From positions 372,001 through 436,000 of the forward strand of contig NZ_FNXY01000006.1 of the NCBI RefSeq assembly GCF_900108855.1: a DNA stretch of 64,000 nt, in the 5' to 3' direction. A program made the translations under genes and the position numbers. The notes beneath the pieces are model-generated. The model worked only from the letters and a program-made list of their open reading frames with translations. It was not told where the DNA came from and ran no database searches. Below, one piece after another: positions 25,602-34,554 of the stretch. The stretch is from Dyadobacter koreensis (GTDB taxonomy: Bacteria > Bacteroidota > Bacteroidia > Cytophagales > Spirosomataceae). Every line of letters begins with the position of its first letter. Position 1 is the stretch's first letter.

Positions 25602-26818
25602 TGAATTTCTTGCAACCTTTCATGTTTTGGGGAGCGTTGGCTATTGCCATTCCTGTTTTTATCCATTTCTGGCACCAGAAAAAAGGAAAAGAACTTGACT
25701 GGGCTGCTATGCAATGGTTAATCGATAAAAGCCAGCAACAAAGCCGTGGTTTTCGTTTAGACGACCTTCCGCTATTGATTGTCCGTTGTCTGCTACTTCT
25801 GCTGCTCGTTTTTTTAATGGCTCAGCCGGTTTTGGAATGGTTTAAAAAAACGGATCATTCAGAGCGGATCCATTTGGTTGAACCTTCTGCTTATTTGGCC
25901 GATAATTATCGATTTGAATTGGAAAAAGCGTTTGAAAAAGGCGAAAAGGTCTATTGGATAAATACTCCTATCGAGGAGATAAAAGATTTATCATCTGTTT
26001 CCGGTCAGCAAAGCAGTGGGATTATGTATTTGCAGGAAGTGGTCAATAAAATCAATAAACCAGGAGCGAAACTTGATATTTATTTATTGAATAATCAAAA
26101 AATAATCAATCAGCCTAAAATTTATATTCCGGGCAATTACACCATACACACAGCCATTGATTCTTCGGAGAATTATACTCACAATTATCTTGATTTAGGT
26201 AATGGGAAAAAGCTTTTTGTTAATAGTGCAAAATTGACTGCATCCGATTCGAAATCGGGAAACCAGCCACGATTGGCATCTACGGCAATTCATTCCGGTA
26301 CGCTGAGTGTATTAGCCGATTACAAAAACAAAGCCGAACGCGAGACTGTGCAAGCAGCATTAGGCGCGCTCTCAACTGTTTATTCGTTACCTTTTAAAAT
26401 TGATGAGAAAACTGATAACCGCAAGAAATATGATATAGTACTAACGGACCGGGAAATTAAAAAGGTCAGTCCCGAGACGCTTTACCTGCTTTCCGGAAAC
26501 AGCAGGAATAATGTAAAAACAAGCCTTCCAAATGTAGCAATTCTGGAAGATTCTCTCAGGATTCAGACGTCAGAAATCGTTACTTCCGGTCAGTTGCCAG
26601 AATATCTCGGCGATTTACTTATCGACCATTTTAATCTCAATGAGGTTAATGGTACGCTGAGCACACAACAGTTAAACGCTGTTTTTGTTCATGCAAAACC
26701 GTTGGAAGGAAACGTCGAAGGAAATTTAAGACCGTGGTTGTTAGTTGTTTTTCTGATTTTACTAATTCTGGAACGCTGGATGGCATTGAAAAAAACGATA
26801 CAGAAAAGTTATGCATGA
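25601..26818 (+). CDS. BatA-like membrane protein
   Basis: A 405-residue protein. The N-terminus FLQPFMFWGALAIAIPVFIHF with HQKKGKELDWAAMQWL and a second hydrophobic segment match the aerotolerance-regulator BatA N-terminal domain. A third membrane segment lies at the C-terminus (LLVVFLILLILERWMA). The central part is a periplasmic region without vWA motif. BatA-type proteins accompany MoxR/DUF58 genes in Bacteroidota; the old link to oxygen tolerance is not a defined function. It overlaps the next gene by 8 bp. Confidence 0.85.
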   Translation: MNFLQPFMFWGALAIAIPVFIHFWHQKKGKELDWAAMQWLIDKSQQQSRGFRLDDLPLLIVRCLLLLLLVFLMAQPVLEWFKKTDHSERIHLVEPSAYLADNYRFELEKAFEKGEKVYWINTPIEEIKDLSSVSGQQSSGIMYLQEVVNKINKPGAKLDIYLLNNQKIINQPKIYIPGNYTIHTAIDSSENYTHNYLDLGNGKKLFVNSAKLTASDSKSGNQPRLASTAIHSGTLSVLADYKNKAERETVQAALGALSTVYSLPFKIDEKTDNRKKYDIVLTDREIKKVSPETLYLLSGNSRNNVKTSLPNVAILEDSLRIQTSEIVTSGQLPEYLGDLLIDHFNLNEVNGTLSTQQLNAVFVHAKPLEGNVEGNLRPWLLVVFLILLILERWMALKKTIQKSYA

Positions 26819-29039
26819 GCTAAAAAAATTGATTAATTCAGTAACGGCACAGCTCTACGCCAATGCTTTCATTCGGTGTATCCTGCTGGGTGTTTCCGCT
26901 TTTGTTCTGGCATCCGTCGTAGAAAATTCTTCTACGCACGTGCCCGTCATGGCTGCATTTGCAGGGCTGGGTATTGGCGTGTATCTCACCAAATTATATC
27001 AAAATAAAAAGCCTCAGGCAATTAACTGGATTCATCAAACGGTGGATGAGTCAGAATATAGTTTGCATTTGCTTGAAAAAGAAGAGCTCAATATCGCCGA
27101 ACAGTTACAGTTGAACAGGCTCAGTGAAAATGTTTCCGCAACCAATTTTCACTTCCGAAATCTATATGACGGAACAATGATCTATGCCGTTATTTTTCTT
27201 ATGTCGTTAGTCTTTTACAATTTGTATCCACAACTTAATTTCTCGACAAATAGTCCGGGAGATATTTTGAATAAAACAAAAAAGGGAGAAAATGCGGTTT
27301 TGTCAATTCCTCCAACATTTAAAACTGCATCCGTCAGCGTAAACCCACCGGCCTATACAAGCTTGCCGAAGTCGAAAAACGAAGACCTGAACGTCAGTGC
27401 CATTATTGGTTCGACTCTGAAATGGGATGTAACGTTTAGTCATCAGGAAAATTTGTCGGTGCGGCTGGCAAATAATCGTGGTGATGAGTTAATGTTCAGG
27501 AAATCAAACGGGCTCTTTGAATATCAGGATAAATTGACAGGTTCCGGCCTCTATTCCATTAAGGCATATTGGAAAGATTCTCTGGTATATCAATCGGATT
27601 TTTACAAGCTGGAAGCCCGGCCGGATCTTGCACCAAAAATTGAGCCTGATTCGAAAGAATTGTATCAGTATCATTTTTTGAAAGACAAAAAAATAATTCA
27701 GGTATCAGCAAAAATTTCTGATGACTTTAAAGTAAGACAAGCGTTTATCGTAGCGACATTAGCGCGTGGTTCCGGTGAGAATGTAAAGTTTCGTGAAATG
27801 AAATTTCCGCTGACACCGGCCAATTTTAAGGAAGCAAAACTGTCACAATCCATAGACTTGAACGCGCTGAATTTTACGCCCGGTGACGAACTATACTATT
27901 ATTGGGCGGCCATCGATAATAAGGAACCCGAAGCAAATTTCACGAAATCGGATACTTATTTTATCGTCTACAAAGACACAGCAAAAGTCGAAGAATCGCA
28001 GCTTGCGACAATGTCGGTTAACACAGTTCCTGAATATTTCAGAAGTCAGCGCCAGATCATTATTGATACTGAAAAGTTAATTGCCCGCCGTAAAAAGATC
28101 AAAAAGGAAGAATTTAATAGTATATCCAACGAGATCGGCTTTGATCAGAAGGTATTGAGATTACGTTATGGTCAGTTTTTAGGAGAAGAATTTGAACAGA
28201 ATATTGGTGGCGGAGGTGGAGATGCACCTCATGACGAGGGGCACGGCGAAGGCGGAAATATTCTGGATAAATTTACGCACAAGTCAGATTCGGAAGGTGA
28301 AGCGGCTGAAAATCGTAAGTCTCAGCCGGAAGAACATCATCATGAACACGGCGGTGAAAGTCACGCCGATGCAGGTTCGAAAGATGCGATTGCAGAGTTG
28401 ATGGAGCAATATGTTCATGCTCATGACGATGCGGAGGTAAATACATTTCACGAACAGTCGACGAAGAGTTTATTAAAAATGGCTTTGGAGCAAATGTGGC
28501 AATCGGAGTTGCATTTACGTATGTATGAGCCAGAAAAAGCTTTGCCTTTTGAAAATAAAGCACTTGAATTTTTGAAACAAGCGCAGCATAAAGCAAGAGC
28601 ATTTGTAAAGAAAAGCAGCTACGATCCTCCTCCAATTAAGGAAAAAGAGAAACGGCTAAGCGGAGAGCTGACTGATTTGAGCAAGAGTTTCAACCAGGAA
28701 AAAAAGATTGATAAAATAAGAACAGAGCAACTGGTGGCTGAGGTGCTTGGTTTTTTAGAATATGAAAAACTGAATAGCGCGCAGTTAGCAAAATTCCGGC
28801 TTGCTGGTGCCCAGTTATCAGATCAATTAATAAGTAGCGGTCCATTAAACGGCGGAATGCAGAATTGGTCGGTACTGGGGTCGCTGCAAAAAATGATCAG
28901 CGGGAAAGAAGTATCCGATAAGGAAAAACAACAGCTAAAAACGGAACTTTATAAGAGAGCAGGAGCAACTTTACAAAGCAGCCGTTCTTACGTTAGCGAT
29001 AAAAAGCTGGAAAATATATTTTGGAAAAAACTTAAATAA
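26811..29039 (+). CDS. Large membrane protein with acidic His-rich region (DUF4175-like)
   Basis: A 742-residue protein with two to three N-terminal membrane segments (residues about 20-60 and 125-145) and a large outer part with Ig-like features (VSVNPPAYTSLPKSKNEDLNV). Residues about 465-530 are low complexity, rich in Gly, Asp, Glu and His (for example EEHHHEHGGESHAD), and could bind metal ions. The last 200 residues are helical and probably coiled coil. Layout and context resemble DUF4175 proteins found beside MoxR/BatA genes; the family assignment is tentative. It overlaps the BatA-like gene, so it is in the same transcript. Confidence 0.65.
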   Translation: MHELKKLINSVTAQLYANAFIRCILLGVSAFVLASVVENSSTHVPVMAAFAGLGIGVYLTKLYQNKKPQAINWIHQTVDESEYSLHLLEKEELNIAEQLQLNRLSENVSATNFHFRNLYDGTMIYAVIFLMSLVFYNLYPQLNFSTNSPGDILNKTKKGENAVLSIPPTFKTASVSVNPPAYTSLPKSKNEDLNVSAIIGSTLKWDVTFSHQENLSVRLANNRGDELMFRKSNGLFEYQDKLTGSGLYSIKAYWKDSLVYQSDFYKLEARPDLAPKIEPDSKELYQYHFLKDKKIIQVSAKISDDFKVRQAFIVATLARGSGENVKFREMKFPLTPANFKEAKLSQSIDLNALNFTPGDELYYYWAAIDNKEPEANFTKSDTYFIVYKDTAKVEESQLATMSVNTVPEYFRSQRQIIIDTEKLIARRKKIKKEEFNSISNEIGFDQKVLRLRYGQFLGEEFEQNIGGGGGDAPHDEGHGEGGNILDKFTHKSDSEGEAAENRKSQPEEHHHEHGGESHADAGSKDAIAELMEQYVHAHDDAEVNTFHEQSTKSLLKMALEQMWQSELHLRMYEPEKALPFENKALEFLKQAQHKARAFVKKSSYDPPPIKEKEKRLSGELTDLSKSFNQEKKIDKIRTEQLVAEVLGFLEYEKLNSAQLAKFRLAGAQLSDQLISSGPLNGGMQNWSVLGSLQKMISGKEVSDKEKQQLKTELYKRAGATLQSSRSYVSDKKLENIFWKKLK

Positions 29040-29068
29040 ACCGGTCCAAGCTGGTTTGGTGATAACGT

Positions 29069-30739
29069 ATGATTGCATTTGATTTTGACTGGTCAGCTCC
29101 CCTCAACCTGGTGCTGGTTCTGCTCCTTTTTCTTCTTGGTGGATTGCAGATCTGGCTTTTAATGCGAAGTTCCGGGCATGTTTCAAGGCAAAAATTGAAT
29201 GTAAAAATCTGCCTCAATCTTTTAGCTTGGCTGACAATCGCATCTTTTATTTTTCAGCCCATTTTCAGATCGAATATCTTAGAAAGTAAAATTCTTGTAG
29301 CAGGCAGAGATGTACCGTCAGAAGAAGTCCGTAAAATAAAGGATAGTTTGAAGGTAAGCGAAGTTTTTTCTGAGCGCGACTTTAAGGTAAAATCTTTTGA
29401 TACGCTCACCTTGGTTGGACAAAATTTTAGTGATTCTTTTTTTTCAAAATTGAGTCAGTCCTTAACAACTAACTCCACGGTGAACTGGATTTCTTACTTT
29501 CCTGAAAATCAGGTCCAGTCGGTTTCCTGGAAAGGCTTGTTACGAAAAGGGCAGCTGCAAAAAGTCACAGGATCCATCCATTTAACTAATCCCCAATGGA
29601 TCAAGATCAAGTTTGGCGATCAAACGCTCGATAGTGCCAGACTGGAAAAAGGTCAGCAATTTTTTACCCTTTCGTTTCCTGTTTTTACTGAAAAAAGGAC
29701 GAGAGCAGTATTATTTTTGGATGATAAAAGTCAAGGCGAAATTCAATTTTTTGCTCAGTCATTGCCTCCTTTGACGTTTCAGTTCATCCTGGACAATCCT
29801 GATTTCGAAAGCAGAACCCTGGCGACATGGCTTGCGAATCAGGGCCATGCCGTCGAACTATCCACGAATCTTTCAAAAGATATCCGCAGTAAATTGTCAA
29901 TTAACAAAGCAGGAGATCCCGATATCATCGTTACCGATCCGAAAAATGCGGGAAATGCTGTGGTGAAAAAGGCTTTTGCAAGTGGGAAAAGTATTTTATT
30001 TATCAATCTCACAGCTCCCTCCTCTGAAGTTGCATCGATAAATTCATCACTGGGGACGAAATTGCTCGTGAAAAAAATCTCGAATGAAGAGATATTGCCG
30101 GTCATGGGAGAGCTTACGAAATTGCCATTCGAGTTCAGCAAATCCAATGGCTATATTACATTGCCAAAATATCCGATCGCGGTTGAAAAAGCGGCCGGGA
30201 AGATTGCTGTGAGTCTCTTAAACGAAACATTTCCTACTTTGCTAAACGGCGATAGCCTGGTCTACGGAAATATCTGGACTTCCGTTTTATCGGCTATTCA
30301 TCCCGCCTACAAAACGAATATTGAAGTTGCTGCACCGGTTTACAAAAATATTCAAACGGAGCTTCGACTTAATAATTTAACAGAAAGCCCACGTTCATTG
30401 GCGATTGCAAACGATACTTTACTTTTGAATTATTCCGTTATCAATACACAAACGGCTCACGCACTTTATTCGCCAGCAGAATCTTCCTGGCTCACGCTCG
30501 GAGAGGATTCTGAAATTCTGGTCAGCGATAGTCTGAATTTTAATCAGGTTTACCAAAGTAAGCGGATCGAAGATTTTGTGAAGTCTCGGGCAGGCATGCA
30601 GACAAATCTTTCAGATTCAGCAAAATTATCTGATTCAAAATCTCAACCATTAAGTGAAAGCCGGATACCGGATTGGGTCTGGTTTTTGGCGATATTGATC
30701 TGCTTTACTGCACTCTGGCTGGAACCCAAGTTTGAATAA
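29069..30739 (+). CDS. BatA/DUF4159-associated membrane protein
   Basis: A 556-residue protein with N-terminal membrane segments (about residues 13-34 and 48-66) and a final segment (WVWFLAILICFTALWLEPK). The outer central region contains a Rossmann-like part (QFILDNPDFESRTLATWL, PDIIVTDPKNAG) resembling the glutamine-amidotransferase-like domain of BatA-type proteins. It starts 29 bp after the preceding gene and is the last of the block; REP-like palindromes follow the stop. I do not recognise a named family with confidence. Confidence 0.6.
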   Translation: MIAFDFDWSAPLNLVLVLLLFLLGGLQIWLLMRSSGHVSRQKLNVKICLNLLAWLTIASFIFQPIFRSNILESKILVAGRDVPSEEVRKIKDSLKVSEVFSERDFKVKSFDTLTLVGQNFSDSFFSKLSQSLTTNSTVNWISYFPENQVQSVSWKGLLRKGQLQKVTGSIHLTNPQWIKIKFGDQTLDSARLEKGQQFFTLSFPVFTEKRTRAVLFLDDKSQGEIQFFAQSLPPLTFQFILDNPDFESRTLATWLANQGHAVELSTNLSKDIRSKLSINKAGDPDIIVTDPKNAGNAVVKKAFASGKSILFINLTAPSSEVASINSSLGTKLLVKKISNEEILPVMGELTKLPFEFSKSNGYITLPKYPIAVEKAAGKIAVSLLNETFPTLLNGDSLVYGNIWTSVLSAIHPAYKTNIEVAAPVYKNIQTELRLNNLTESPRSLAIANDTLLLNYSVINTQTAHALYSPAESSWLTLGEDSEILVSDSLNFNQVYQSKRIEDFVKSRAGMQTNLSDSAKLSDSKSQPLSESRIPDWVWFLAILICFTALWLEPKFE

Positions 30740-30747
30740 ATCTCTGG

Positions 30748-30875
30748 CTACAAATGTTCCGGTGCTCTGCACCTCTCTATGACAATAATTTATGCTGTTT
30801 CTACAAATATTTTAGTGCTCTGCACCTTTTATTGTTATACAAGATTCTGAAAATTCCGGTGCAGCGCACCGGAAT
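30748..30875. repeat. Cluster of GGTGC-GCACC palindromic repeats
   Basis: Two 27-bp direct repeats, 30748-30774 and 30801-30827, match at 23 of 27 bases (CTACAAAT...GTGCTCTGCACCT). Each centres on GTGC-TCT-GCAC. A third element is the perfect palindrome ATTCCGGTGC-AGC-GCACCGGAAT at 30853-30875. This looks like a REP/BIME-style cluster between transcription units, and the last hairpin may also help terminate the 16729-30739 run. Confidence 0.7.
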
Positions 30876-31019
30876 AAAGATTCAAAAATCAGGCAACTGA
30901 TATCCAATCGATATAGTTTTTGATGTTATAAAATCAAAAACAATTACTTTTACGCTCAGCGAAATAGTGTGTTCCCTCATTAAGAATGCAGATTACGCAT
31001 CAATTGAAATCAAAAACTT

Positions 31020-31817
31020 ATGATTGAAAACGGACCTCAGCTACGAACCGTCAATGTAATACGATATGTGACGCCCTTGCGGGAAGGCGGTTCACTTCCG
31101 GCCATTGCTGAGGCGGACGATGACTTCCTGTACGTCTTAAAATTCAGGGGAGCCGGCCAGGGAGTAAAAGCCCTGATTGCGGAAATAATTGGTGGAGAAA
31201 TTGCACGGGCGTTAGGATTAAGAATTCCGGAAATTGTATTTGCAAATCTGGACGAAATGTTTGGTATGACCGAACCGGATGAAGAGATCCAGGATCTTCT
31301 AAAAGCAAGTACGGGCTTAAATCTTGCCATGCATTATTTATCGGGTGCAATCACTTTTGATGCACAGGTAACAACAGTTGACAGCAAACTGGCTTCTCAA
31401 ATTGTGTGGCTGGATTGTCTTTTGACCAATGTCGACAGAACAGCGAGAAATACAAATATGCTGATGTGGCACAAAGAATTGTGGCTGATCGATCATGGCG
31501 CTTCTTTATATTTTCATCATTCCTGGACAAACTGGGAAGAGCAGGCAAAACGTCCATTCATCCAGGTAAAAGATCATGTGTTATTGAAGCAAGCTTCTGA
31601 TCTTGAAGCTGTTGATGAGGCATTTAGTAAAATTTTAACGGACGATCTGATTCATTCGATCTGTTCGCTTATCCCGGACGACTGGTTGCTTCGTGATGCT
31701 CCGTTCGAGACAGCAGAGGAGCATCGTCAGGCTTATGCCAAATTTTTAATATCAAGAATTTCAGTATCAGAGGTATTTGTAAAAGATGCGCAGAATGCAA
31801 GAACATCACTTATTTGA
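31020..31817 (+). CDS. HipA-like kinase
   Basis: A 265-residue protein of the short HipA-like kinase family (HipA_2). Kinase features are a nucleotide-binding start (FLYVLKFRGAGQGVKALIAE with the lysines), a catalytic-loop-like CLLTNVDRTARNTNM with Asp139 and Asn144/146, and a metal-binding LIDHGASL with Asp158. Full HipA is about 440 residues; this version lacks the N-terminal subdomain, and no HipB-type HTH gene is adjacent. Instead it overlaps a DUF3037 gene by 32 bp, a pairing seen in many bacteria. The pair could be a toxin/antitoxin-like or signalling module; that is inference. Confidence 0.75.
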   Translation: MIENGPQLRTVNVIRYVTPLREGGSLPAIAEADDDFLYVLKFRGAGQGVKALIAEIIGGEIARALGLRIPEIVFANLDEMFGMTEPDEEIQDLLKASTGLNLAMHYLSGAITFDAQVTTVDSKLASQIVWLDCLLTNVDRTARNTNMLMWHKELWLIDHGASLYFHHSWTNWEEQAKRPFIQVKDHVLLKQASDLEAVDEAFSKILTDDLIHSICSLIPDDWLLRDAPFETAEEHRQAYAKFLISRISVSEVFVKDAQNARTSLI

Positions 31818-32178
31818 GTACGCCGTCATTCGCGTCGTGCCCAGAGTCGAACGTGAAGAATTTCTAAATGTTGGAGTGATCCTTTATTGTCAGAAGCAGG
31901 GTTTTTTACAGAGTAAATTTAATCTGGATTCTGGCCGACTTCAAGCCTTTTCAGGTGCATTGGATATTTCCGAGGTAGAAGAATATCTGTTTTCACTGAA
32001 TAAAATTTGTATCGGAGGAACCAAGTCCGGACCAATTGGAAGTTTGCCCATTGCTTCGCGTTTTCGTTGGTTAACTGCAACCCGCAGTACAGTAGTTCAA
32101 ACTTCGAAAGTTCACCCCGGGTTTTGTAAAAATGCAGGTGAAACGCTCGACAAGTTGTTTAATGAGATGGTTTTATAA
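31786..32178 (+). CDS. DUF3037 protein paired with HipA-like kinase
   Basis: A 130-residue protein with the DUF3037 layout: YAVIRVVPRVEREEFLNVGVILYC near the start and GPIGSLPIASRFRWLTATRST(V) near the middle. The start is ATG at 31786 or 31795, both inside the kinase gene, so translation is coupled. DUF3037 has no known activity. Persistent linkage with HipA-like kinases suggests that it is a substrate, inhibitor or adaptor of the kinase. Confidence 0.8.
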   Translation: MRRMQEHHLFEYAVIRVVPRVEREEFLNVGVILYCQKQGFLQSKFNLDSGRLQAFSGALDISEVEEYLFSLNKICIGGTKSGPIGSLPIASRFRWLTATRSTVVQTSKVHPGFCKNAGETLDKLFNEMVL

Positions 32179-32485
32179 TTCGTGATTTGTAAATGATTTG
32201 CCATTACATACTAATGGTAGCGAGCATACCTTTCTGAAACTGTATTAAGATAGGAGAAAAGCGTTTAATATAGAAGGTTAAATTTGCTAAATCGGTATGT
32301 ATGAGCAAATTTACGAACTGAAATAACCGTAATCGGTAAACTTCGCAAGGCTGGAAATCTTCGATTTTGTGAGTGCGATATGTACAAAGTTAGCCGTCAT
32401 TCATCCATTGTTAAGCAATCTGCGAGCCTTTACATTTGAGTTTTTTACAAAATGAATTCAAGTTTAACTCGTAAACCATATTGCT
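32179..32485. other. 307-bp gap with no recognised element
   Basis: Moderately AT-rich spacer between DUF3037 and the OsmC gene. I found no credible gene, tRNA, strong hairpin or exact Bacteroidota promoter match. It must hold the OsmC promoter. Confidence 0.4.
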
Positions 32486-32896
32486 ATGAAACGTAACGCA
32501 ACTGCCGTTTGGAATGGTTCAGGAAAAGATGGAAATGGATATTTGACGACGCAAAGTACTGCATTAAACCAGACGCAATATTCCTTCAACAGTCGCTTTG
32601 CAGATGGTGTCGGTACAAACCCCGAAGAGCTTTTGGCTGCTGCCCATGCGGGTTGTTTTACTATGAAATTAAGTTTTGTGCTGGACGAAGCGGGTTTCAC
32701 GGCAAATACCCTTCAAACGACAGCTTATATAAATTTTGAAAATGGAAGTGTAACAGAATCCCATCTAGTGCTAAAAGCTGATGTCCCCGGCATTCCAAGA
32801 GAAACTTTTGAGGCGAGTGTTAAAGAGGCAGAGTTAAATTGCCCTATCAGCCGTGTTCTAACCGCTAAAATCACCGTCGAGTCATTTCTGGAGTAA
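32486..32896 (+). CDS. OsmC-family peroxiredoxin
   Basis: A 136-residue OsmC-type protein, a cysteine peroxidase that reduces organic hydroperoxides in the cytosol. Both redox cysteines are present: Cys57 in AAAHAGCFTMKLS and Cys119 in ELNCPISRVL. FADGVGTNPEELLAA is the family helix start. The length fits the OsmC (not Ohr) subgroup. It is followed by an AraC regulator about 190 bp downstream that may or may not control it. Confidence 0.92.
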   Translation: MKRNATAVWNGSGKDGNGYLTTQSTALNQTQYSFNSRFADGVGTNPEELLAAAHAGCFTMKLSFVLDEAGFTANTLQTTAYINFENGSVTESHLVLKADVPGIPRETFEASVKEAELNCPISRVLTAKITVESFLE

Positions 32897-33082
32897 TGTC
32901 CAATTTTTATCTGTTCTTAGCTGATTTCGAAAGTGTTTATCATTAATTATTGAAATAGCAACAATTATTTTGGTTTAGATTTGGTTCAATGGTTTGGTAA
33001 TGAGATTGTTATATTCTGGTATGTTAATTGTCTATCTACATTATCTGCGTATAAGAATCTAACACATTTCAACCTTGGAGCT

Positions 33083-33985
33083 ATGAACAACATTTCCAAC
33101 TATGACCGGAAGGCATTTAGATTAGGTTCGCCCGGTAAAAATTTGCCGCATAGTGAAGACACAGAAAGAAAGCTCTTTTTCTATGCAAGCGTTATTGAAA
33201 ATGAAACGGAAAGAAGTAATCTGAACGTGCTGCAAAGATTAAACAATTATCAGATTGTCTGGTTAACCAATGGCTCAGCGACTTGCGTGGTGGATATGGA
33301 GGAACATTGCCTTGAAAGTCAGTCTATGTATATTGTAGCGCCGGGGCAGATCCATTTTCTTCATCCGAAAGGAGAAGTGGAGGGTTATATAGTTTCTTTT
33401 TCAGAGGAGTTTTTATTGATGATGAGTGGAAGTTTAAACCTCCCTTTTGATGTACAACAGCAGGTTGGAGATGGGCAGCTACCCGTAATTAGTATTGACG
33501 TCGATATGAAGAGTGAAATGGAAGATCTGATTAAAAGAATGATGAAGGAAATATCAGGTCAATTTCAACTGAGGTCAGAGATTTTAATGGCTCTTTTAAG
33601 AATTTTGATCATTTATTTTTCAAGACAGGTTGTTATCAGACAACACGAAAAGGCGCAGCATCATGATATGGTCCTGGTAAAAAGATTTAAATATTTGCTG
33701 GAACAACATTTTTTCACTAAAAAAACAGTTGCTGATTATGCCAGTGAGCTGGCAGTATCTCCGAATTATCTGAGTGGAAAAATAAAAACAATTTCTGGCT
33801 TCTCTGCGAGCCATCATATTCAACAGCGCATCGTTTTGGAAGCGAAAAGAAAGGTAATGTTTTCCGGAGGTAGTCTTAAAGAAGTTGCCTATTATCTGGG
33901 TTTTGACGATACTTCACATTTTAGCAAGTTTTTTAAAAATAAGTCGGGCGTTAATTTTTCTGACTTCAAAAAGGCCATTTGCTGA
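33083..33985 (+). CDS. AraC-family regulator with cupin-type sensor
   Basis: I chose the ATG at 33083 (300 residues), which has GGAG just before it; an upstream TTG at 32981 would add 34 unlike residues. The N-terminal half looks like a cupin sensor (NYQIVWLTNGSATCVVDM, YIVAPGQIHFLHPKG). The C-terminal 100 residues hold the AraC HTH pair, ending in EVAYYLGFDDTSHFSKFFKNKSG. The upstream TAGATTTG at 32976-32983 fits a Bacteroidota -7 box, but no good -33 was seen. It is monocistronic, ending at a strong terminator. The ligand is unknown. Confidence 0.88.
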   Translation: MNNISNYDRKAFRLGSPGKNLPHSEDTERKLFFYASVIENETERSNLNVLQRLNNYQIVWLTNGSATCVVDMEEHCLESQSMYIVAPGQIHFLHPKGEVEGYIVSFSEEFLLMMSGSLNLPFDVQQQVGDGQLPVISIDVDMKSEMEDLIKRMMKEISGQFQLRSEILMALLRILIIYFSRQVVIRQHEKAQHHDMVLVKRFKYLLEQHFFTKKTVADYASELAVSPNYLSGKIKTISGFSASHHIQQRIVLEAKRKVMFSGGSLKEVAYYLGFDDTSHFSKFFKNKSGVNFSDFKKAIC

Positions 33986-34012
33986 GCAGCGAAGTTTATA
34001 GAATCTCACCAA

Positions 34013-34047
34013 AGAGCTGCACTCGATTGACGGTGCAGCTCTTTTAT
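34013..34047 (+). terminator. Intrinsic terminator after the AraC gene
   Basis: AGAGCTGCAC and GTGCAGCTCT form a 10-bp stem with a 10-nt loop, followed by TTTATATT. It stops rightward transcription and sits between convergent genes. Confidence 0.8.
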
Positions 34048-34068
34048 ATTAGCAGTTTATTCAAGATA

Positions 34069-34554
34069 TCAGAAGGATTTTAAGGCCTTGAAAATCTCAG
34101 TGTAGGGTTGTTCGCCCTCAAATGTCCTCAGGTGTTTTCCATTTTTATCATACATCGCTATATACGGAAATGATCGGATCTGATAATATTTCTGCACGAG
34201 ATAAGACGTTCCTTCGGTTCCAATTTTAATGTTGGGATAAGAGGCCAGATTGTATGTCGTTGCAAATTGTTTCACCATCTCCATGGGCTGAAAGGTGATC
34301 ATAACCAACTGCTTGTTGCTGATCACCGTGTAGTTTTTCAATAATGCTTTCGTAAACTCCTGACAGTGATCACAATCCGGTGAAAAATACATTAAGACTA
34401 CCGGTCCCGGAGTTAATTGTGCAAAATTGTAAGGTTTCCCGTTTGTCAGCGTCATCTGAAACGGTGCAATTTTTTTTGTTCCAACGGCTGTCTGACTAAA
34501 ACCCGAAACCGAAAGAAGTATAAAAAGGAAAAGAGGAATTATTTTTTTAGACAT
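34069..34554 (-). CDS. Secreted thioredoxin-like protein (TlpA/AhpC type)
   Basis: A 161-residue protein with a signal peptide (ending near GFSQ, residue 21), so it acts in the periplasm. The redox motif is Cys61-Asp-His-Cys64 in YFSPDCDHCQEF, and the cis-proline region is RSFPYIAMYDKNG. It is probably a thiol-disulfide oxidoreductase that keeps exported proteins or cytochromes reduced. It stands alone, with a 424-bp gap upstream. Confidence 0.85.
   Translation of the reverse strand: MSKKIIPLFLFILLSVSGFSQTAVGTKKIAPFQMTLTNGKPYNFAQLTPGPVVLMYFSPDCDHCQEFTKALLKNYTVISNKQLVMITFQPMEMVKQFATTYNLASYPNIKIGTEGTSYLVQKYYQIRSFPYIAMYDKNGKHLRTFEGEQPYTEIFKALKSF

Noticed and set aside
32981..33082. 34-residue extension of the AraC protein from TTG
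   Set aside because: It overlaps the likely -7 box, and the ATG at 33083 has a GGAG before it.
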